Made by a program: the position numbers and the translations under genes | Shown: positions 44,698 to 56,321 of the stretch, piece after piece | Numbering within the stretch: position 1 is the first letter of the stretch | Layout: every line of letters starts with the position of its first letter | Assembly: GCA_014058105.1 (NCBI GenBank) | Contig: JACGCM010001879.1 | Location: forward strand, 124,001 to 188,000 | DNA length: 64,000 bases | From: Kingdonia uniflora | Taxonomy: Eukaryota > Streptophyta > Magnoliopsida > Ranunculales > Circaeasteraceae | Reading direction: 5' to 3' | The notes under the pieces: generated by a model | What the model saw: only the letters and a program-made list of their open reading frames with translations | What the model was told of the DNA's origin: nothing | The model's database searches: none

Positions 44698-47455
44698 CCT
44701 TCTAAGCCTATAAATCCGCCCCTGTTGGTGGCCCATTATCAGTGCTCATTCTATCTTCTTTATTGGTCAACTTGAAAAACTAGTAATCATTCCCATAGAT
44801 AGACATTTCAAGATCTCCATTGAGTTCCCAAGCTCTAGAAAAAGTTTTCTTTACATAGTTAATTGCCGATTTCCTTTCAATGAAGTAGCCAACAAGTTGC
44901 CTTCAATTTTTTTATTGAGAGCTTCGAAGGTGCTAGACTTGATCTTCATGGCTTTCTTACCATTTATGACAGCAGGTGTATATACGAGTTGTTCATGCCC
45001 TCTATGTCTAGTAGGTGCTTGTAGGAGAGAAGCCTAGTCTTAGCTCTTAGTGCCCTGCTCTTTATTCGAATGATCATGCTCTTCCAGATCACAACCTTAC
45101 CCCCTATACCAGTTGGTTCTCCTCTACCTTGTTGGGCCATTTAACTGTAAGCTGGTCAGCTTTGCCTTGACTGCTTATTCTATTAGTCCCTTTCAACTGT
45201 AGATGAATAATAAAAAGCCCTAGAAGGGGAAATAAGGGAAATTACAAAGATAATAAAGAAAAGTACAATAATAGCCCTCCTAACAATCTAGTTCCTTTAA
45301 ATCTTCCAAACCCCCACACTTTTCCTTAATATTCTCTAGTTTTTTTACATCCTATATATCCCTTCTGTTACCCTCGGATTGTAAGTGCATGGACAATTCT
45401 ATAAGAATTAAGAAAAGTAAATTTCAAAAACTATTATTTCTAAAAAGTAAGAACAATAACTTATATAAACATTTTAAAGCAGCGCATAACTGATATTCCA
45501 ACGATCTTTACGCATGTTTTTTATCGGCAATGTTAATGTAAATTGCGCATGTATTATCTGTTGAACTCAATGATAGGCTTAAATTGTGAGCTAAGTTACA
45601 TCCCGATTTTCTGAACCTTGTCCATCATACTGTTTCATGTCCATATTTTGACATATCCTTTTACAGATGTGGGTTCTTTAGTCACACTAGGAATGCAATA
45701 TGTTTAAGGTGCGAGTGCAAGCGGCCTGGAGAGCCCTCACCAACTTCCCCTCCCAGGTTCGATCTCAGATACAGTAGTGGGAGTTATCTAAATAATACTG
45801 AAACTGAGAGCAAAATAGCTTCAAATGAAGACAAGGCGGAAAGAATGTTTAGTAAAATATCTCAGCTAGACAATGTTTGTGATTTGAACAGTGCCTCATC
45901 TGATGAAGCCTTTCCGGAAATTATGCCTATGCGGAAAGGGATGAACACGTTCGTAGTAAGCACGAGAAAGACACCCCTAGAGAGGAGGTTGGCTGATGTT
46001 CAATACCGGAAGAACTTGGGTAATGACGGCGAGCCTGACAGACCAAGTAAAACCGCGGGCAAATCATCCATCAGTGAAACTTTGGACAGGATTCTTGGTC
46101 GCTCCGCAACTATGGAAAACTTAAATGGAGATTCTGTTGGTGTGACTGAAAATCTAAAATCTAAAAGTGTTCCATTTGTGCCTTTACCTGCTGATATGTT
46201 TTCGAAATCACAGAAGCGCGAAATTCAGAGCAAGGAAGATGCAGGACAGTCCGAGAAGTCCGGGAGACAGTTTTACGAGGTTGCTGAATTTTCACAGAGA
46301 GGATTCATGGAGGGCATAGTGGAATCTGCTTGTGGTGGACCCACTGGAAATTCAACTGGTAGAATTGATCATCTAGAGGCGAGTAATAGCAAAAGCTGGA
46401 ACAATGGTTTCTGCCAGGAGAGTAGACCATATAATGTGAGCGGGGCTGTGAACTCAAGCGAGCAGGGAAAAAGGCCACATCCCAGTAAAGATAGTAGGGA
46501 TCCCACGGGTGGTTTTGAGGGGAACTTTAATGCGAGCAACGTGGACTTTAGTTATGTCAGACCCACTCGGAATTCAGTCCCAAGACACGATGATCTACGA
46601 GCTAGTAACCAGGAAAGCTGGAATGTTGGTTCAAGCCAACGTCTAGAGAACCGATCTTCTGACAGAGAGAACTGGAATATGGGGTTTTCAAGAAGTTTGA
46701 ATGAGAATAAAGTTGAGTCTGCTTATAGGGGATACACAGAAAATTTAAATCCAAATCAGTACGATCTAAAGACTAGTAATCAGGAAAGCTGGAACAGTTG
46801 TTCTTCCCAGGGAAGGAGCTCAAGTCAGCAATGGGAGAATCCACAGTCCTCCAATTATGTGTTTTCAAGAAGACATGTGAACGAAAATAAGGTAGACTCT
46901 GTTCACACAAGAGCCACCGAAAGTTTCGCCCCAAGACTTGATGATCAGCAAGCTCGTAACCCAGAAAGCTGGAATAATAGTTCTTGGCAAAGCTGGAATA
47001 CTGGGTTTCCTGGAACACATTCGAGCCAGCACAAGGCAGATTCTTTTAATAGCGTACCCACAGGATATTCAAGCGGAAGGTTGGAAAACAGGCAGAGTGC
47101 AGTTCCCCAACCTGAAAGTCCTCAAAACAGTAGAGACAATTGGAGTAATGAGTTTTCTGGGAAGAGTTTGGAAGGATCGGCTGTGAAGGAGTTAGATCCA
47201 CTAGACATGTCGGAAGAAGCTAAGACCCAGAGATGGTTTCGTCGAGTTGCTCAGATCAAAGATATCTCGGAGCTGAGCCAAATCCCCGATGAAGATTTCC
47301 CTTCAATAATGCCAATGAGAAAAGGGGTTAATAGGTTCGTGGTTAGCAAAAGGAAGACGCCATTGGAGAGGAGGTTGACGTCTCAGCAATATAGTAGGAA
47401 TTTGCCAACTATGAGTTCTGAACTACCTGTGAAGAAGGACGACGACTTGAGCTAA
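32486..47455 (+). CDS. VAR3-like RanBP2-type zinc-finger protein, probably plastid
   Basis: Five exons: 32486-32892, 32984-33101, 40200-40471, 40657-40755 and 45667-47455, all GT-AG with matching phases, 894 residues. The N-terminus is Ser/Arg/Leu-rich without acids, like a transit peptide. Residues about 85-255 are the conserved region of the family ([36 protein letters not shown]). Two RanBP2/NZF fingers follow: Cys264-267-278-281 and Cys297-300-311-314 (CX2CX10CX2C). The long last exon holds two copies of FPxIMPMRKG...RKTPLERRL (about 381-420 and 842-879) flanking a low-complexity region with repeated ESWN. Arabidopsis VAR3 has this make-up and is needed for chloroplast and palisade development. 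Introns 2 (7.1 kb) and 4 (4.9 kb) carry a NAC gene, an LTR element and a LINE. Start chosen at the Met giving the transit peptide. Confidence 0.88.
33770..33872. repeat. Tandem duplication of about 51 bp in intron 2
   Basis: CTTGAGTTTTAAGTCCA.ATGGGGACTTTTCAGTGTTTG... occurs twice in direct succession with one visible difference (G/A after GTCCA), so it is recent. Confidence 0.85.
34389..35357 (-). pseudogene. NAC transcription factor gene, frameshifted, nested antisense in intron 2
   Basis: Three exons on the minus strand: 35357-35147, about 35,082-34,717 and 34,631-34,389. NAC subdomains appear in order: [19 protein letters not shown] (A), [10 protein letters not shown] (B), [19 protein letters not shown] (C), [10 protein letters not shown] and [25 protein letters not shown] (D), [11 protein letters not shown] (E). 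NAC proteins are nuclear DNA-binding factors. In exon 2 a run of 11 A (complement of the T run ending near 34,861) shifts the frame between WINNE and GYKKAL; 10 A would keep it. The C-terminal region is short (about 65 residues). Exon-2 start uncertain (TTTTACAG or GTATTGGTAG). Either a pseudogene or an assembly error in a homopolymer. Confidence 0.8.
35525..39935 (-). mobile_element. Large non-coding LTR element (LARD-like) in VAR3-like intron 2
   Basis: The sequence from CCCAAACCTCCATG to ATAAATCATAAA occurs at 35,525-35,629 and again at about 39,828-39,935 in the same orientation. The right copy is part of a fuller LTR, 39,415-39,935 (521 bp; minus strand TGATGGAAAA...TTCCAACA). The left copy is truncated. 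The 3.8-kb interior shows no gag, protease, RT, RNase H or integrase frame on either strand, as in large retrotransposon derivatives. I could not find a convincing primer-binding site. Confidence 0.6.
39415..39935 (-). repeat. 5' LTR of the LARD-like element
   Basis: 521 bp with inverted termini TG(A/T)TGGAA / TTCCAACA. It includes a segment (CTTAAGACAGATTTTGCCC...GTCTGTCTACCAAGATA) that is related to 52,745-52,840. A TATATATA-like stretch near 39,730 on the minus strand could be the promoter. Confidence 0.55.
40900..45200 (-). mobile_element. L1-type LINE in VAR3-like intron 4
   Basis: The minus strand carries, in order, an RT linker (about 44,450), an RT region with PDPDGF (about 44,020) and the FADD catalytic motif (43,494-43,505), the zf-RVT domain (42,711-42,209) and an RNase H domain ending at the stop near 41,049 ([16 protein letters not shown]). 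Many frameshifts make it inactive. The 3' end (about 40,900) is G/C-rich (run of C on the plus strand). A 26-C run lies at 44,669-44,694. Right boundary is uncertain; the region 44,700-45,200 may be the degraded 5' part. Confidence 0.7.
44669..44694. repeat. Poly-C run (26)
   Basis: Twenty-six consecutive C, a probable length-polymorphic or sequencing-error-prone site with G-quadruplex potential on the other strand. Confidence 0.9.
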
Positions 47456-48239
47456 ATAGGCGACGGTTTATACATAAGGTTCTAATTCTTTTATTTATTA
47501 TTCCCGAATCATCATTGAGAGGAAATTATTGTCATGATTGATTTCTTCCCCTTAAGGTTGAGGCGTTCAGAATTTTTGATCTTGTAGGCAATTGAGAGTG
47601 TTTTTATAATCTAATTTTGTGCTCTGATCAAGTTAATTTTCTTCTTAAATTAATTTAACATGAGATTTGTAACATCAACCTTTTTCCCGTTGTTCTGGTA
47701 GATAAGGGTCTTCTGCTCCATTGGGCATTGTTACTGTACTGTAGAATTTTATGATCACATTATACTGTTTATTTTATTCGTATATATGCACCATGCTTCT
47801 GTTCCAAGGAGATTTATGTTTTCATATGCTGATCTGCATTATATTTCTGAAATTTAGTTGAAGCATTTAACAGAATATATACATATCTGACAATATATCT
47901 TACTTCATACTCCTTTCCTAGTAAACCCTAAATCTCATGTATCTGTATGACATCCAAGATAGAGGTAGATATACCTGATATATCTGCATGGATAATACAG
48001 ATAAGATCATAAAGTAACTCCAACCCTCTACTGTAAAACATTTGGCTGAATATCTGGTAATCATAAAGCAGACACGTACCCTATCAAACTCCAGGTCTTT
48101 TCACTAACGTACAAACAAACACATCCTATAATACTGCTACTAACAAATCCCCTTCATTAATCCAGCAAAATATGCACTGAATATTTCCAAGATATCTTGC
48201 CTGAAATGTTAGGGAAAACTATCAGTTTCTTTATGTTTA
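47456..48239. other. 3' flank of VAR3-like gene and spacer
   Basis: AT-rich spacer of about 0.8 kb. No coding sequence or repeat recognised. Confidence 0.45.
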
Positions 48240-49758
48240 TATTCTTTGATTTCATGGACTGTCTTCTCTGCATATTTTACAGATTCTTTGATGGGTTTAT
48301 GGGAGAAGAACACAAAACAAGATGTTACTGCAAAACCCCGAGGTTGTGGTAGAAGGTGAAGCTGGAGAAGTTATATCAGAGACTCTGTATGAGAGAGAAC
48401 ATATTTAGGAGTTTGGGGTTTCTATATAATCTGGGAAGAAAAGGAGGGGTGGGGGGTGGGGGGTCTCATCTCCATAAGCAGAAAGTTGGCACAGTGTTGA
48501 AGAGACAGCGGTGTGGCAGGTGGTCTGATTGTAATTGTGAGTCTTGTGTTTCATGGGAGCTTAATGGAGATCGAAAACCTTCATGTTGTTGTCATGGAGC
48601 CTTCACAAGGTATAGTTACAAATAACCTTCAGTGCACATTTTGTTGTTCTGTTTAAATTCTCATTGTTAAATAATTAACTTCTAGAAAAGTATTAGTGAG
48701 AAATTGTTACAAGATGAAACTTAGTTATAACTGATATAAGCTAGGCTAATGAAATAAATTAGAAATTGCTAAAGATGATATATGAAGCTAGCCAAGAACG
48801 ACATTCTGTTGTCCTTGTGGTAAATAAAAAGATATCTGACCCAAAAAAATTGTATGTGTTACAGGTGTCGATGAGGACGACAAGAGAGAATCAATTTTCA
48901 CATTTTGGTTAGACGCAGTCTCTCCTAATCTATCCGATTCCGCAAAGCAGAATTAGAGATTATTTTCCCCTGATCTCTTGGGTCTCGAAAGAAGTCGGAG
49001 GCCTCACGACTGTTTGTACACAATGAAAGATCACTTGGAAATGGCCGAGAAGTCCGTGATCAGTCAGTTTCAGTTGAATTCCTTCCACATGGTTGCCCAC
49101 TCTATGAGATGTATAATTGGATTGGCCTTAGCTGCAAAATACTTGAAATTTATAAAATCGACCACCTTGATAGCCCGGTAAGTAGATCGAACCTTTTGAT
49201 GTTTATGTCTACGCATCTGCATGACCACTATTTCTCAAAAAAGTTCTTCACTGCAAAAATTAATGTTTGAATTCAATGTGCTATGATACTGTTTCCTTAC
49301 AGCCGTACTTCCTGTTGTCGAATGGGAAAGCAAGTATCGCTGCGCTCAACAGGCTAGCTGATCTTTGATATTTTTTCGCTCAATTACATCATGGTATGAA
49401 CACTTGGATAGAAGTGTTTACTTCATAATTTGCAGACATCATCAAACATAGGAATGGATTCTTAAGTTTCTCACTGGAAAAAAGTAAGTGTACGATCTTT
49501 AATTTCCTCCGCTAATATTAGTGCCCTTTATATTCTTTGGTACAATATATACATGAAATTGGGTAAGTTGCTGACTCCATTTCTTATTTTTAATTTTAGC
49601 CTTCAGGGAGCTGCACTGCATATTCCTAGACGTGACGCATCACACACATCATTCAGATTGGCACACGTTACACAATGTGTTATGCGGTGGAGCCCAATTC
49701 ATTGTTGACTGTTTGGAAGCTATTAACAAGGTTGAGGTGCCAGTGACACTGATTAATG

Positions 49759-51731
49759 TGGTTTCTGATAAAAACACCTATGGAATGTGGTTTATGATAA
49801 AAATACCATTTGGGTCAAGTGGATCAAAGCTAATCTAATAAAGGCCAAGCAATTCTGGAACCTTAAAGCACCTCAAGACTGCTCTTGGATATGGAGCCAC
49901 ATTTTAAAGTGTAGAGAAGAGGCTGCAGAAATGGCTCATGTCTGGGTAGGAGATGGTAATAACACCTACTTTGGTATGATCCTTGGCACCCTAGTGGGAT
50001 TCTTGTTAACAACTTTCCTCAACATCTCAGGTATGATTCCTTGCTTCATCTTAATGCCAATTTGAGCTCCATTATTCATAATAGAAATTGGATTATCCTT
50101 GATAATGCTAGATACCATAACCATAATCTCAATGAGATTTGGCATGATATTGAGCAAGTGGAGATTGGTCAAAGAAGTGATGACAAGGATGAGCTAGTTT
50201 GAACAGTTTTTACTAGGGGGGAGTACACTGTGAGAGACACTTCTGAAGGAAAAAAAATCTAGGTTCACTGGGCTAAGCTAATCTGGTTTTCTGGGAACAT
50301 ACCAAGGCAAAGCTTTATTGCTTGGTTGGCTCTTCAAAATGTTCTTAGAACTCAAGATAGGCTACTTCAGTGGGGTGTGGTGTTAAATTCTAAATGTGTC
50401 TTATCTTGGTCCAACAATGAAAATGAGAACCATATTTTATGTAATTGCCCTTATTCTAGGTCTATTTGGAGTGCCATTCTCCATAAGTTAAACTATAAAA
50501 AGGTTTGTACTGACTGGCAGAGTGAGGTTGAGTGGTGCTGCAAGCACTTTGTTGGTAACAATTTGTGCACTAGATCAAAAAACTTTCTTTTTGTGCCTCT
50601 TCATATACCACATTTGGAGAGAGAAACAATAAGATTTTTGAAAAAAAAGAGAAAATTGCTAGTGTAGTGCTAAAGCAAATAGAGGATGACATTAGATTGA
50701 AAATGAGTTGTAGCAAGAATGACATTGATGATAATACTCACAATAGAGATTTTATGTATCAGTATAACTGGGGTGTTGATGTCAATTGGAAAACTAATTC
50801 TCCCTTACCTTGCAGATGGACCAAACCCCCTACACAGTATCATGCTTTAAACACTGATGGGGCTCTTACAGATGTGGGGAGCTTTGGAGGCCTGATTAGA
50901 GACTGTGAAGGTACCTCTGTTGGTGCCTATACTGGGAGGAGTAAGCCTCAATCTATCACTATTCATAAGCTTCAGGGGATACTGTATGGTCTTCTTGATG
51001 TCAAGACAAAGAACATCCAAAGAGTCATTGTGTACACTGATTCTGAAATAGCTAAAATGCTGCTTACTACAACTAGAAGATTAGTAGCAGCTATAAAAGA
51101 TCTGATGGACAGCTTTGAGGATTGTGTTATAATTCATGTGTTCTGGGAAACAAACAGGGAAGCAGACTGGCTTACTAAACTAAGACCAGCAGAAGGATAT
51201 GTTACTATTTTGCCGAATGACTTTGATGCAGAGTTTCAAGCTATTGCTGCGGAGGACAAGAGGGGTTGCATATATTATAGGCAGTAAGGGTTGGGACTGG
51301 ATGGGGTTGTTTTGACTGTAGGGTTATTCTGATGTTTGTTTTGTTGGGTTTCAGCAGACTGGATTTGTTTCTTGAGGTGTTGAGGAGCTGAGCTTATCCT
51401 TGTGTTGCTTGCTTTGAGATTCTGCAGAGTCCTGGAGGTTTAGTAGGCTAGTGAAGGCTGGTGTGTTGGTAGGTGTTTGTTTTACTTTGTCTACTGATGT
51501 CCTTTTAATCCCTTGGGATGATTTGGTTACTGGTGTTGTTTCTAGCTGGTTGTGTGGCCTTTCTGGTCTGTACTTCTATTCAGAGCTTGAGTCAGTTCAT
51601 TGTTTGTTGAGATTGCTTTGGTGTTCAGGCCCTTTCCTTCCTGCATGTAGGAAGTGAGAGTTGTCCCCACTTGCACATACTTTTTTTCAATGGGGGGTAT
51701 GCCCCCCAGCTCAAGTTTCAATAAAAAAAAA
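49759..51731 (+). mobile_element. 5'-truncated L1 LINE with 13-bp target duplication
   Basis: It is bounded by ACACTGATTAATG at 49,746-49,758 and 51,732-51,744 and ends in ten A after CAATAA. It encodes an RT-end linker (SWIWSHILKCREEA, VWVGDGNNTYF), zf-RVT (SFIAWLALQNVLRTQDRLLQWG) and a full-looking RNase H domain (50,820-51,287: NTDGAL, GGLIRD, YTDSE, NREADWL). Some frames are still long, so it is younger than the other LINEs here. It lands in exon 4 of the BODYGUARD-like pseudogene. Confidence 0.9.
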
Positions 51732-51784
51732 ACACTGATTAATGGTAAGAAAGACCAGGCTGTGCCATTGGAATGTAGTTACAA

Positions 51785-51815
51785 GATGAAGATGAAGATG
51801 AAGATGAAGATAAGG
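51785..51815. repeat. GAAGAT hexamer repeat
   Basis: Four to five copies of GATGAA in the pseudogene exon remnant; expands a Lys/Met stretch absent from the intact paralogue. Confidence 0.8.
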
Positions 51816-51911
51816 TTTCTCTAGTAGAGTTTAAAACCATTTGCAATGTTGATCACACGACTATAATCGTGGGTAGAGAGAAGTATTTGAAGACTGATTT
51901 AGAGCGTATTT

Positions 51912-52929
51912 AGTACTCAGCTGGTCGCAAGTAAAACGGTAGTAAAGGTCTGTGTTACGCAATTGCTTTAGATGCTACTATTAGACATGTTGTTATGAAT
52001 TTATCCAAATAAGAAAAGAAAATTGCATTTTATTTACTGGAAGATGTATATCTTCTTTGTATACTTAATTTCGGTTTTTCATCTGCTTGTCTGGTGTACG
52101 TATACATGTGGATAATTTCAGCCCTAGACTTCATAATTCACACAGAGAGAGTCAGTCGGCCAAGAAATCAGACACGTTCATGAGCATGCGTCCTCAGGCA
52201 GTGTCAATGACATCAGAAATGGGTTTATGTAGAAGTATTGAGGCACATAACAATTTCTGGGGAATCAGGTGATCCTACTATCTCGAATGGACATGCCATA
52301 TGCAACTTAAACTGATTGGTGGAAATGGAGGGTGGTCTGCATGTGTATAAGTGATGAATCTGTTAGAAGTATTGGGTCAAGTTGAAGTAGTCTTAGAAGA
52401 ATAAGTCTAGAGTTGTTATTTGTGTCTTAGTGTTCCAGCTTAGTAGTATTAGTTGAGTTAGTTGCTTAGTGGTCTTTACTTGTAGCAAGTTAGTTTCCTT
52501 ACACGTAGTTGGGATCGTAGGTGGCCGAGAAAATGACACTGATCGGAAAATATGGATTCGCCATCCTCCTCAGAGTCAAGATACATTGAGCAAAAACAAG
52601 ATTAGAGTAAGAGTAGAGTTGGATTTAAGGGAGAATAAATGATTTTACATGACGGACTAAATGCAAAGATAGAGAAAGACGTGGCATGTTGACACAACAA
52701 ATGTTACAGAAATGAAACAAAAATGAACGAAAAGGAAATGAAAAACCGATGATCGAGGCTTGCAGCTACTGCAATTTTCTTAAGACAGATTTCACATTGC
52801 CTATAGTGCACCTGTCTCCCAATAATACAACGATCGAATCGTACAAACTTATTTAATGTCAGACTAAACCCATACAATAAACGCATCTAATCCTTTCACA
52901 ACTGATAAAAAAAAGTAATTATAAGAAAA
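51912..52929. other. Spacer with an LTR-related segment at about 52,700-52,850
   Basis: The piece 52,745-52,840 (CTTAAGACAGATTTCACATTGCC...CACCTGTCTCCCAATAATACAACGATCGAATC) is related to part of the LTR at 39,490-39,600 and is probably a decayed LTR of the same superfamily. It lies within about 100 bp of the start of the intact BODYGUARD-like gene and may contribute promoter sequence. Nothing else recognised. Confidence 0.45.
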
Positions 52930-55900
52930 ATGAAATCTTGGAGAGCTTCTCAGTGCCTCATTTCAGCCATTAGTTTCATTGTTTTTGTGTTTTTGGATTT
53001 GCTAGACCTTCTACTCTGCCACTTTTATAGATTCATAGATGGGTTTATGGGAGAAGACATCTCCACATGTTACTGTCACAAAACTAGGGGGAAAAAGGCG
53101 AGGTTTGGGGTTGAAGAAGGTCTAGTTTCTAAGACTTTGTATGGGAGAAAAAACTTTTTTAGAGGTGTGGGTATTCTTAATTTTAGAAGAAATGAAGTGG
53201 GTATAACTCCAATGGTGAAGAGTAGTAATAGTAGTACTAGATGGTCTGATTGTAACTGTGAGTCTTGTGTTTCATGGCAGCAAAGTGGGGAACTGAACCT
53301 TCATGTTGTTGTAAAGGAACCTTCACCAGGTATACTTTTCATAACCATTACTCACTATTTATTAATTGTTCTCAAATTAAGCAATGCTCATAGGTTTATT
53401 TTGTTATTTTGGCTGGTGGAGAGAGTTTGATGGTACATACATTGTGATGAATTAAGCGTGATTTGATAAACACAATGCTAAATTACAGTAGTGCAACAGT
53501 GGGTATAACTCCAATGGTGAATATGTTTTTGCTGCTTTCTTCTATTTCTGCAACAATCTCTTCTAATTATATTCCAACAATGCTAGAGAATTCGCATCCT
53601 ATAACTTGTGAACCTCGTTGTAAATGGTATAAGCTAGTTGCTGGGATAGATAGGAGTTGTAAACTAACTGATAGAAAAGTCGCAGTTTGAGCCTTTGTAC
53701 GAAACCACTAACGAAATGAAATAAGGATAGTAGCGGACACTTTGGATTTAGGTAGCGATGGGGTAGATTGAGAGCTTGTATCTACATTGATTGCATATGT
53801 AATGTAGAGAAGAAGAGAGGACGTCTGAGGGAACAATAATTTTTAAGGATTTGCCCCTTGAGATGAACATCTTTCGTGAGCAATTTAAGAGAAATTGGGA
53901 CCGCATATTAAGAGCTCGGAAGGTTAGCCATTTTTTAAACGGTAGAAAAAATAAATAAAGAAAATGGCATATAGAGATATCCCTGACCATGATAGGGAAG
54001 GTATGCTAGATGAATCTCAATCTAGGCATGAGGATTGCTCTGCAGTTATGTTCAGGCACCTTCAGTGTATTGATTATCAAGATATGCATTGTCCCTATCA
54101 AGTATCAAGACCAACCTTATCACATCTCTATGATATAATTAGTTCATCCTATGCTTTTTTGCCGAGTGAGACTCTTAATAACTTCATTAGGGAGGATACT
54201 GAAGGAAGAGAGATAAGTTTTGGTCTGCCTTAACCCCTAGTCACATTTCAAAAAAATAATATAACAATTTAATGTAGTGCTAGAATAGGGTGTTAAAATG
54301 TGATGGTTTGTTGGGATTTGGTAGTTGGACGGAAAAATAGAAAAATTAGCGTTCTTTACTTTTGTAACTTAGGCCAGGCAAATGTCAACTGTCAAGTGAA
54401 GTGACAAAAGTAATCCGGGTTAGAGAGTTATACAAATTTGAGTGTGGGCAACCCAACAGCGGGATCTTCCTGGCTCATCCCTAATATTTTTTTTTATTTA
54501 TAGTAAATGCAAAAAAAACCAATTACGGAGGAATATCTAATCTGGTAAACCAGGCATGTAGAGCAAATTTGAACCTGTACAGAGCTTTATCTAGGTGCAA
54601 AAAAGTATGTTTGGTATTTCAAGTCCTTTTTGTAGTTTGATATGAACTTCTTTCTTGAGTTCATAATTAAAAAACTTTGCTAGAACTTGCACAATTTGGA
54701 TTCCCCTCTATCCTTTTCGAGTGGGGAGATTTGAGTCTCCTTGTTCGATGGGGTACTTTGTTTTCTGATGCAAATCTGTCTTTTTTATCATGAATATTCA
54801 AAGTCTACGCTGTACTCTTCAAAAATAAAACGGGTTGGTGCCATATGAAAAAAGTATATTACTTTTTAGATGATAGTAGATGTTTCTGATGCTAAAGTTT
54901 TATTTTCTTCAGAATTCAGTATTTCAGTTTATAAGGAATGATGAAAGCCAGAGAATATTTAGTAATTCTTTAATTCTTTTTTCCATCCTTAATTGATTCA
55001 AGTAAGAGTTACTGATACTTTTATTCATTATATGACTATGATTGGCAGATACCAACGAGGATTGCACGGAAAAGCCTACTGAAAATGTAATTTTCTTACA
55101 CGGGTTCCTCGCTTCTTCCTCTTTTTGGTCAGAAACAATATTTCCTACTCCATTTGAAGCTGCGAAGCAAAGTTACAGGTTTTTTGCAGTGGATCTCTTA
55201 GGTTTCGGTAGGAGTCCCAAGCCTCGGGAATGTTTGTATACGCTGAAAGATCATGTGGAGATGGTCGAGAAATCAGTAATCAATCAGTTTCAATTGGACA
55301 CCTTTCACATAGTTGCACACTCCATGGGTTGCATAATTGGACTAGCCTTAGCTGCGAAGTACAAAAAAACTGTGAAATCGATCACTTTGGTAGCACCGGT
55401 ATGTAATAAAAAGCCATTTGGTAAATAGGTTTTCATCGCGTGTATTTCAAATATAAAGTTTCAATTTAGTACAAGTTTCATTTATCGCTTCTTTGGTCAT
55501 TTTTCTTTCCTTTTTGTGTTTTTGCTAGATGCTATAATCCTATGTTCTATGAATAAGCCTGTCTAAGTCCAAATGGGTATCTGATTATCTGGTGGATGTT
55601 CTCTTTCAGCCTTACTTTCCTTCATCAAATAAGGAAGCAAGTGTAGCAGTACTTAACAAACTGGCCGAGAGGAGAATATGGCCACCACTACTATTTGGTA
55701 CCTCGATTATGTCGTGGTATGAACACTTGGGTAGAAGTGTTTGCTTCATATTTTGCAGAAACCATCGAAAGTGGGAATGGATCCTCAGGCTAATCAGTCA
55801 AAGAACGTAAGTATTTAAATTAAGTTTCTTGGTCCAATATGTTTTGAAGGAAATCTATCTGCGGATATGTTTATCTTTGAGTTTGCGCACACATATGTGC

Positions 55901-56321
55901 TTCTAAATGCTTCACTCAGTAATAGCTAGCTAACCTTGATTTTTTTTGTTTGTCTTCTATATTTAGGGATCTGCATTTCATGTTCAAGGATATGACAAGG
56001 CACACACATCATTCGGCATGGCACACTATGCATAATGTGATTTGCGGAGGATCAGTGTTGGTGGACAATTATTTGGAAGCTGTGGATAATGCGAGAGTGG
56101 AGATTACAGTTATTCAAGGTGATAAAGATCAGGTGGTGCCCTTGGAGTGTAGCCATAATTTGAAATTAAAGGTTCCTCGAGCGAAGGTTACAATCATCAG
56201 TAACAGTAATCATTCCACTGTAATCATAGGTAGAGAAGAGCATTTTATGAGCTCTTTAGAACAGGTATGGTCCTCTGCTGTAGAAAATCACAAGCTAAAA
56301 AATATTCAGGTAGAAATATGA
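52930..56321 (+). CDS. BODYGUARD-like alpha/beta hydrolase (probable lysophospholipase family)
   Basis: Four exons: 52930-53329, 55049-55398, 55610-55806 and 55967-56321, all GT-AG with matching phases, 433 residues (family about 450-470). The N-terminus has a hydrophobic segment (LISAISFIVFVFLDLLDLLL, about 10-29), an uncleaved anchor or signal peptide. Then comes the family's RWSDC-C-SC-SW motif, the oxyanion HGF (151-153) and a catalytic triad: Ser225 (AHSMG), Asp370 (GDKDQVVP) and His398 (NSNHST). The HTHHSAWHTMHNVICGG block is also typical. Arabidopsis BODYGUARD is an epidermal wall-located hydrolase required for cutin deposition; that role is inferred here. The 1.7-kb intron 1 includes a 24-bp copy of exon-1 sequence. 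Tandem paralogue upstream is dead, so this is the working copy. Confidence 0.88.

Larger units (their letters stand above)
48240..51911 (+). pseudogene. BODYGUARD-like alpha/beta hydrolase pseudogene, split by a LINE
   Basis: Upstream paralogue of the intact gene at 52,930. Exon-1-like (about 48,256-48,610) keeps GRWSDCNCESCVSW but has stops and a frameshift before the splice site. Exon-2-like (about 48,866-49,179) has lost the HGF oxyanion region and reads HSMRC where the intact copy has HSMGC. Exon-3-like (about 49,303-49,487) has a TGA. Exon-4-like (about 49,605-49,758) keeps HTHHSDWHTLHNVLCGGA and then is cut by the LINE. The remainder (51,745-51,911) resumes with KKDQAVPLECSYK, a GAAGAT hexamer expansion, and ends at TAG. 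Clearly non-functional. Confidence 0.85.

Noticed and set aside
53964..54233. 89-codon plus frame in BODYGUARD-like intron 1
   Set aside because: Open and Met-initiated, but no recognisable domain and located in an intron of a well-supported gene; not enough to call a gene.
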